Positions 56,451 through 64,000 of a stretch of DNA of 64,000 nucleotides are shown here, one piece after another. Within the stretch, counting starts at the first letter, position 1, and every line of letters begins with the position of its first letter. Origin of the DNA: Datura wrightii. Lineage: Eukaryota > Streptophyta > Magnoliopsida > Solanales > Solanaceae. A program made the position numbers and the translations under genes. The stretch covers positions 83,041,501-83,105,500 of the forward strand of contig JASDFA010000007.1 of the NCBI GenBank assembly GCA_035772735.1. Direction: 5' to 3'. The notes under the pieces are model-generated. The model was not told where the DNA came from, made no database searches, and saw nothing but the letters and a program-made list of their open reading frames with translations.

Positions 56451-57760
56451 TGATATGGATGAAGGTGACCTAGGAGGGTTTTTTGCGATTATTTAGGAGT
56501 TTGACGATCGTAATGATGATGTGTAAGAAAAGGGGGAGGCGGTGAGTTCACTTGAAGGGCTTGGTCATTATCCTTACATGCCTTGGAAGTTATCACTTGA
56601 TCTTTAAAAATTGATCCATTCCTACAGCTAAACCCTCCATTGAGGAGCCTCCAAAATTAGAACTGAAACCCTTGTCATCTCATCTATGCTACAAGTTTTA
56701 GGGCTCGGAGGAAACCTTGTTTGTCATCATATTATCATTCCTTAATGAAGAAAAAGTACAAATGGTGATAAAAAATCTCAAACAACATCGGAAGGCTATT
56801 TGGTGGACTATACCAGATATATGTTGGATCCCTGGGCATTTGTCAACACAAGATTATATTAAAGGATGGCAGTTCCCCTAGTATAGAGCTCTAGAGAAGA
56901 CTGAACCCAGCCCTACAAGAGGTAGTGAAAAAGGAGATCATCAAATGTTTAGATGCTTGAGTAGTTTACCCCATTTCTGACAGCCAATGGGTGAGTCCAG
57001 TTTAATGTGTACCAAAAAAGGGAGGATTGACAGTTGTTGCAAATGTGCGAAATTAGTTAGTATGCACTATCATAGGATAGAGAGTTCTCATGGACTACCA
57101 CAAACTTTATGCGACTACTTGCACAGACCTTTTCAATTCCTTCATTGATCAAATGCTAGACCATTAGTAGGGTGAGCTTTATATTTCTTTCTTGATGGTT
57201 ACTTAGGATGCAACCAAATCAATATAGCTTTAGTGGACCAAGAGAAAATGACGTTTACATGTCCTTATGGGACCTTTGGACTTAGCAGAATGCCATTACG
57301 GTTGTGTAATGCCCCAACCATTTATAAAATATGCATGTTAGATATCTTCTTAGAAATAGTGGAGAACTTCCTTGAGGTCTTTATGGATGACTCTCAGTGG
57401 TTGGTGAAGCATTTGATGAATTCTTAGACCATCTTAAGCAAGTGTTAAAGCGGTGTGAAGAAACCAACCTTTTTCTCAAATGGGAAAAATGACACTTCAT
57501 AGTCAAGGAGGGAATTGTTCAAGGGCATAAGATCTACGAAAGGGAATTTAGGTGGACAAATCTAAAGTTGATGTTATTGCCAAGATTACTCCATCAATAT
57601 TGGTGAAAGGTGTGAGGAGTTTCCTAGGTTATGCGGGATTCTATAGGAGATTTATCAAGGACTTCTCAAAGATTGCCCAACCCATGTGCAAACTCCTAGA
57701 GAAGGATGCTAAGTTTTTTTATAATTCGTGCATGAAGGCATTTGAGGAGCTAAAGAGGTG
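56451..57760 (+). pseudogene. Base Athila reverse transcriptase
   Basis: Order: LYFFLDGYLGCNQISI near 57176-57220 (equivalent to the Athila DGYSGYNQI), MTFTCPYGTFGLSRMPLRLCNAPT (57248-57319), the catalytic FLEVFMDDS (57370-57396), then GVRSFLGYAGFYRRFIKDFS (57609-57668) of the connection region. Frames 57233-57427 and 57552-57761 are open pieces separated by stops. Not functional. Confidence 0.85.
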
Positions 57761-58430
57761 ATTGAGCATCATACCTACCATTACTATTATGTTCGATGTT
57801 AGAGGAATGGCTATTAGAGTGGTATTGGGACAAAGATATGACAAGATTATGCATCCAATCTGCTATGCTAGTAAGACTCTGAATATAGCCCAAATGAACT
57901 ACACTTCACTAAAAAAGAATGAATTTCCATTGTTTATGTATTTGAAAAGTTAGGTCGTATTTGCTTGTATCAAAGGTGAAATTTTTCATTGATCACGCTT
58001 CCTTAAGTTACTTGATGAATAAGAAGGATGCAAAACCTCAGCTGATTGGATGGCTGCTTTTGCTACATGAATTTAATTTTAAGGTCAAGGACCATAAGGG
58101 CACAGTGAATCAGGTGGCAGATCATTTGTACCGACTTGAAGAAGACGGAAGGCCTATTGGGGAATTGGAAACTAAGAATGCTTTCCTTGATGAACACATC
58201 ATGGTTGTGACACCTAGCCTAGCACCATGGTATGCAAACTATGCTAATCATCTTGTGACCAAAGTGGTGCTAGAGGACCTCGAACCATATAAAAGACAGA
58301 AGTTTCTCAATGAAGTGCAACATTATTTCTTAGAGGAACCATACTTATTCCATATGTGTGCGGATAACATCATCAGGAGATGTTCACGTGAGAGTGATAT
58401 AATGAATGATTTGAGGGCAAGTCATGACTC
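57761..58430 (+). pseudogene. Base Athila RNase H and tether
   Basis: HPICYASKTLNIAQMNYTSL (57852-57911), a stop, then FFIDHASLSYLMNKKDAKPQ and FNFKVKDHKGTVNQVADHL (within 57979-58128). These are the RNase H signatures of the Athila lineage. The 178-codon frame 57961-58497 is the longest intact stretch of this element. Confidence 0.85.
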
Positions 58431-59560
58431 CCCAGTAGAAGGGCATCATGGGGGTAATCATACAATTGAAAAGGTCTTAGAGTGTGGCTACTATTGACTC
58501 ACCATCTATCATGATGCAAATATGTTGGCTCGGGCTTGTGATCAATGTCATCAATAAGGGTCTATATCATGGAGCAAAGAGATGCCCTCAAATATTGTGC
58601 TAGAAGTGGAGTTATTCGATGTTTGGGACATTAATTTCATGGGTCCATTTGTGATTCTTATGAGATTACATACATTTTGGCCACAGTAGATTATGTGTCC
58701 AAATGGGTTGAGTCCATAGCTCTACCTAACAATGAGGCGAAGAGTGTGATAACTTTCCTCAAGAAAAATATCTTCCCCAGCTTAATAATTGATGGAGGAT
58801 CTCATTTCTGTAACAAAGCCTTTGAGAACTTTCTTTTGAAATATGGAACGAAGCACAAGGTGGAAACCCATACCATCCGCAAACATGTGGCTAGGTGGAG
58901 GTATTGAATCGGGAAATCAAGAGTATCATAGCTAAGACTGTTAATGCAAATTAGACCAACTAGTCTAAGAGGCTGGATGATACACTATGGGAATACATAA
59001 CTGCCTACAAGACACTAATTGGAGCATCTCCTTATCAGTTGATCTTTGGAAAAGCTAGCCAATTATCGATTGAGTTAAAGCATAAAGTACTTTGGGCCTT
59101 GAAGAAGCTAAACATGGAATGTGATGATGCTACGAAATTCAAATGAGCCCATTAAAATAATTGAATGAGTTCCAATTCTACTCCTTTGTGAATGCATTAA
59201 TCTATAGGGAAAAGATGAAATACATGCACGATAAGAAGAGTTAACACCATGAATTTCATCTAGGAAATCAAGTGTTGTTGTTCAATTCCATACTCAAACT
59301 ATTTATTGGGAAGCCGGAAAAAAGGTGGTTGGGCCATTCAAGGTAGTGACTATTACTCCCTACAAGGTTGTATAGTTGGAAATAGATGATGGGACCCAAA
59401 CCTTAAAAGTAAATGGTCAATAGGTCAAGCTTTACTTGGGAATCACTGATGAGGAGAGGATTATGGAGAAATTTTGCTTGCGGGATTTTGCATTGTTAAG
59501 ATAGCAAGATCACCTCATTTTCATCATGCTATAACACTAAACCTGGCGCTTCTTGATAGG
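58431..59560 (+). pseudogene. Base Athila integrase
   Basis: Zinc-binding part EGHHGGNHT then ARACDQCHQ; core FDVWDINFMGPF, TVDYVSKWVESIALPNNEAK, IIDGGSHFCNKAFENFL, KYGTKHKVETH; C-terminal WEYITAYKTLIGASPYQLIF and TLKVNGQ (59401-59420). The DDE residues sit in DINFMG, DGGSH and the following glutamate region. Many stops. Confidence 0.85.
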
Positions 59561-60964
59561 CACTCGAAGCATGTTGGACTAGTTAATGTTGTTTAATGTA
59601 TGTGTACTTAACATGGTGAAGAAATCAATCAAAATAAAATGCCAAAGATTTCAACCCTAAAGGACGACTACATAGACAAACCGCTCTTTGTAGAGACGGT
59701 TCATCGGTCCAACCGTCCATTAGTACCACTGTTCCAGTAATACAAGGCACTTCTATAATCCCGGTTCATGCAATTTTTGTTGTTTGTGAACTGAAGGCAC
59801 TGCACTATATTAGGGTGGGGGTGGATATCATTTGGAATATATGTGTTTGATTGAATCTGTGGATGTGTATGATGGCAACAAACTATAGTCCATTTTTACA
59901 GCTTTCTTAGTGTATCTTCTTCTTTTTTATTCTTAGATTAACTTACTTTTTCTTTTATAGTATAGAGCCCATCTTGGTTTTCTTAGCCATGGTTGTTTCC
60001 CAGAAGGCTTATTTTTTGTTGAATTTGGCGCAATAAAGTAGTTAAGTGTCGTAGTACATGGGCCTAATGATGGATTTCTAGGTGAAATTCTTAAGGGTAC
60101 CCCTCAATAAATTATTTTTGACTTAGGTGGTGGTGGCAAGAGCTATTTGTATACTTATGCTAATTTTTGAAAATAATGCACCCGTCAAAATTTTAGCCGT
60201 AGTTGTTTGATATTGAGTTGTATATCTCCATTTGTGACATGAAATTGTTAGCGGTGTGCTTCTAGTTGAGAGTGATGTGTTAGTCATTTTTTTGTCCAGG
60301 TGCCAATATTTGGAAAGGAAAATTGTTTAATCAGTTCATTTGATCACACTCTAGAACTTGTCTTACTGCTTGTGCCTGAATTTAAGATTGACTATGGGTT
60401 GTAGAGATGAACTTTGGCCTAATTTGTGCTTCACTAGCCACCTATACCTAAAGATACCTTCCAAATGATGCATATATCCCTAGTCTCTGTCTTTGAGCTT
60501 TTGACCTTTTTCTTAATCAACCACAATGAAAGCCGAAGTCAATTCTCAAGTTGACCCTCTTTTGAACCTATCCTCATTGGCACTTGAAAAATGATAAAAA
60601 TGAGCAAAATGTTGTAGGGGTTGATAAGAACGAGAAGAAAAAAATGGGCCAAAAAGATGATGAATGGCACATCCCAAGTTGTACTTGAGAAATGAGCTAA
60701 AAAGAAGGAAAAGAAAAGAAAGCAAAAGATAAAAAGAGAAAAAAATGATGTTTGAGCTCACAAAAACAATTTGGGGTGTGAAAAATTCCCAAATAAAAGT
60801 AGGGATCAAAAAGTGAAAAAGTGATAAAGTGTTTATGGATGGTAAATGAGTCACTAAAGGCGCCAAAATTGTACTCTACCAGCCCATAAACCTTCATTAC
60901 AATCTTAGAAAATCCCTTATGTGATGTCAACCCGCATATCCAAAAATAATGTCATTTGAGTATA
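59561..60964 (+). other. Base Athila 3' untranslated region
   Basis: No ORF3 equivalent is readable. Overlapping inverted arms AACCG...CGGTT and GACGGTT...AACCGTC occur at 59678-59717. 60560-60760 is purine-rich with AAGAAAAGAAAGC-type runs, as in the inner element at 44190-44290. It ends where a B2-like LTR begins. Confidence 0.65.
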
Positions 60965-61714
60965 TGTCATGAGCCGAGTCTACACCTTGCATGCAATACG
61001 ATACTTAGGGACACAAGTGACCCCAAGCTAACCCATGCCATAACATACTACTGAAGTATTGAAAATAAGTTGTAGGTAGAAGTTTTGAAATCATTATTGA
61101 GATGACTGTTTTAAACAACAATATCAGATAATATACGGAACTACAACCTTTGTCCAAAAGCCAACTAAGAAACTGGTGAGTTGCTGGGACAAGTCCCCAG
61201 CTAACTCTAAGTTCTAAAACTATTAACAAAATACAATAGCTAAAAAAGAAACATCCAGCCCTCAGCAAATGAGGACTCACCATAGAGGTCTATTGAATGT
61301 CGTCGGAGAAGGACTACTGACGGTATTGAGTATGAGAACCTATGCCTGTATCATAAGACGATACAACATAGAAGGTATGCATCACTACTTTGAATGTGCT
61401 GAGTAAGTGAGATATGAAGTAAATGTAAAGATACTAGAAATCCACAAATGAACTGCCAAACATGCAATGACCATAACTGGAATTGTAAATACTAAAAGCA
61501 TCTAAAAAACTGATAATGTTGTAAGTTCTAATAACTATCTGAAGGTCATATGTAGATCTAGAAAACTGAAAGAGTGGACTGAATTGAACTGAAGACGGTC
61601 ACTTTGTTGGACTGAGTTGTATTGTACCATACTGTGGGAGAACTATAACCGACACGTAACCATGTGAGCTAGACGTGGAGTCCAATTTATACCCCCCATC
61701 GGAGAAGGCCCATT
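60965..61714 (-). repeat. B2-like LTR, 3'-terminal fragment
   Basis: The minus strand ends GGTGTAGACTCGGCTCATGACA at about 60965-60986, homologous to the end of the 19813-22046 LTR. The stem-loop TGTATC-...-GATACA is at 61347-61365. It is interrupted at 61714 by element E, within the sequence matching the 12-bp palindrome of B2. The remainder is outside the window. Confidence 0.75.
61710..61714. repeat. Predicted left half of the element E target-site duplication (CCATT)
   Basis: The five bases before the LTR end TGTCACGACC. The partner copy lies beyond the window end. Confidence 0.5.
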
Positions 61715-64000
61715 TGTCACGACCCGAGAGTACACCCGGATCATAGATACGGGACAAGGGACCCCAAGAGACCCCAAGTCAGCCCATGGCATAAGAAGTC
61801 ACTAACTCATTCAATAAACATGAAGGAAGCATAAATATAATCTCACCGGAAGTCTAACTTAACATGCCAACAGAATGAACATCTGAAGCTGAGTATATGT
61901 CTAAGTCTGATAAGCCTATAATCTGGACGAGTTGATGGGACAACACCCCCAACTAGCTCAGAAATACTGAAACTTAAAATACGCTCAAGATAACTAAATG
62001 TCTAGACCTCGGAAGATGAGGACTCACAAAAACAAGCAGGAGCTAGCTCTGATAAGCGGCTACGAACGGGGATAAACTTGAGAATCGGATCCTGCATCAT
62101 GAAAAGATGCAAAATAGGAATTATGCGGTTAGTATATGGAATGTACCTAGTATGCAAGGTAAGTAAAACCGCTAGAGCAATAATAGTCTTTTACAACAAG
62201 TCATACATATATGATAGACTTTAAGGATAAGAAAAAGGTCACAAGCATTCATTATGAAAGCATTCTTATTTTATACATGGTCGTGCATGGATTTAGAATA
62301 TCATGACTAAATTGAATGACTCAAGATAAATCATAACATTTATATCAAAAGATGAACAATGAGTCAAACCTTGCTTTTTAAACATGCATTCATAGGATGA
62401 TCATCATGAGTAATGGATATGCAAACCCGAATGGTATAGACAGTGGGAGACTCATCACTTAACCGACATACCACAATAGAGCTTACGTTGTCCCGACAAT
62501 TACACTCAAGTCGGAAGAGCCATCCAAAACCTTGCCCGGGTTAGGGACGCTACCATGATATCGATATCAAGCTGAAAGGGCCAATTGGGCCGGGGATAGC
62601 TCACAAGGCAGGTCCCAATAATATAAAAGAATCAACCTATGTTGGCCCGTAGTTCTAGGGCATAGGGTAGTCGACCCTTAGCCCACTCAGTGCTAGACTC
62701 TTCTCCCAAAACATGACATGCTCTACATCGTCTAGTGACGAAGCTCAACGTGACATCATGCATAAACTCAACATCATATGAAATGAAGATGAACAATGTC
62801 TATTGACAAAGCTCATTATGAAATCATGCATACACTAGACATCATATAAATATGAAGCTCAACAATGTTGTCTTGACAAAGCTTAGAATGAAATAATGCT
62901 TAGACTCAACATCATGTGAAATGAAGCTTAATACCAACATATATCTCAATTAAGAATTCATGCATATGAGAAGCATTACTATAACCTACCACAAGCTCAA
63001 AGAATAATGGGAGACTTTACTCCAAAAATCATGTGGTAAGCCTATTAGAAATATCACTTCATCATCAATATGAGGACCTTGCCCAAAACCTTATCATGCT
63101 TTAAACCATTCAAATCATTTGAAAACATTATAATTTGGGAGATTTTACTCCAAAATGAAATAATATAGTCAATTCACAAAAATCTTCATTCATGCTCAAC
63201 ATTGGGCACTACCCAAAGCTTCACCATACATTGGTCTGTTTAATCTTCTTTGAAAACATCATCAAAATCATGGGTAAGGTTGAAAACATGCTTTTCATCA
63301 TCTACTCCATCATCATCACCTTATATTAGGAACCTCCCACACATGGGCGTTTTAGATTCAATTTTTAGAAAACAATTTTGTTAAAGAAATTAAGTTAGAA
63401 TCCACTCAAGCTCGATAATCATCAATATCAACTCCATTTAAGCATACCCATGAGTAGAAATGTAAGAATCATGCATTTGAATGAAAACCCTTACTTGATC
63501 ATCACAAACCAATTACAAATTGATAGGGAATGGGCATGGATGTGGAAGAAAGCACCCACTCATAGCCTTACATACCTGGGAATGAAGAATCCTAACTCTT
63601 CCTATGTGCCCAGCTAAGATTTCCCTTGAAAACCTTGAAATTCTCCTCAATTTCCTCCCCTCAAGCCTTAAACCTTGCATGCATTAAGAAATGGCCTAAG
63701 ATGGGTATTTCTCAACTTAAAACCCTCTATACAAGCTTAAAATGACATAGTATAGGCCCTTAGAAATTAGGAATTACAGAAAGGCCCTTACTAAAATCGC
63801 TGAAAATAACTGTCAGGGGGTCCTAACGGACGACCTGACGACTCGTTACTAAGGCACATGTTCCGTTGGTTCACCCATCAAGTACACTGCCTCATTTTTC
63901 ATGAAAACTGAACTGGCTTGGGACAGCCCTTCTAACGGGTTGTTGGGACTGACGATGACTTGTTAGGTACCATCTGTCAGGTACACTGGATAAGCTTCAC
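61715..64000 (-). repeat. Family E LTR, cut by the window end
   Basis: The minus strand ends GGTCGTGACA at 61715. Stem-loop TGCATC-...-GATGCA (62093-62111), block with CACTCAAGTCGGAAGAGCC (62505-62523), donor-like CCCAGGTATGTAAGG (63580-63566), 20-mer variant (63756-63738), word array from 63800 with GACGACTCGTTAC-type words. Layout is the same as families A-D, so it is Tekay-like. Its start is just past the window. Confidence 0.8.

Larger units (their letters stand above)
12278..60964 (+). mobile_element. Base Athila-like retrotransposon (old, split into several pieces)
   Basis: Plus-strand pieces of one Athila-type reading order surround all central insertions: gag (12278-12736, 19342-19812), then protease, reverse transcriptase, RNase H, integrase and untranslated tail (55527-60964). 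Athila traits are the gag motif LTLFPFSLIGEAKEW, the RT motif VFMDD, and the integrase with YVSKWVE and DGGSHFCN. Its 5' LTR and gag start lie left of A1, outside the window. Part of the gag linker between 19812 and 55527 appears lost. Numerous stops in all domains mark it as the oldest layer. That all pieces belong to one copy is an inference from order, strand and decay. Confidence 0.7.

Noticed and set aside
60546..60930. Minus-strand frames rich in Phe/Ser/Leu
   Set aside because: Antisense of the purine-rich Athila tail; codon content follows from base composition.

Overview
The window is nuclear plant DNA made almost entirely of long-terminal-repeat (LTR) retrotransposons inserted into one another. 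I see no intact host gene, no tRNA or rRNA gene, no CRISPR array and no bacterial-style gene. The repeat families (Tekay/Del chromoviruses, Athila and Ogre/Tat) and their leader sequences suggest a eudicot, most likely Solanaceae. That taxon is an inference from family resemblance, not proven here. The density of nesting fits heterochromatin.

Layout. 1-6158 is the 3' end of an Ogre/Tat-like element: tandem repeats, polypurine tract, and a 5.1 kb LTR. It sits inside the integrase of a minus-strand Tekay-like element of family A (copy A1, 6159-12277). A1 in turn sits in the gag of an old plus-strand Athila-like element (the base Athila). Its gag pieces are at 12278-12736 and 19342-19812, and its decayed pol is at 55527-59560. 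The two gag pieces are separated by a minus-strand, pol-less element (12737-19341, target-site duplication CACAA) carrying one unidentified decayed ORF. From 19813 to 25360 lie broken LTRs and coding fragments of three further Tekay-like families (B2, C, D).

The centre is a Russian-doll stack. Element C (minus; 5' LTR 53315-55526) has its gag split by element B (minus, 25361-52325, duplication CTTGG). B's gag is split by element A2 (plus, 30182-49314, duplication CATTA). A2's integrase is split by an Athila-like element, here called the inner element (plus, 36666-46417, duplication AAGGG). In each of these three steps the two flanks rejoin into one recognisable coding segment. The right end (60965-64000) holds a B2-like LTR fragment interrupted by an LTR of another family (E) that runs off the window.

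The most interesting element is the inner one. Its LTRs are both 1418 bp and differ at about 15 positions, so it is young. It has gag, protease, the last residues of an integrase, and a third ORF resembling the 'putative plant transposon protein' (Transposase_32-like) family, but no reverse transcriptase, RNase H or integrase core. An array of the same GC-rich palindromic words found in its LTR promoter region recurs just upstream of ORF3, followed by a good intron-like segment.

Across the LTR families the same cis architecture recurs: a palindromic word array near the LTR start, a shared 20-mer with an ACGT core, a perfect splice-donor-like site, a stem-loop with compensatory base changes, and a hairpin just before the polypurine tract. 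No element here looks able to move on its own. The inner and pol-less elements must have been mobilised by enzymes made elsewhere.
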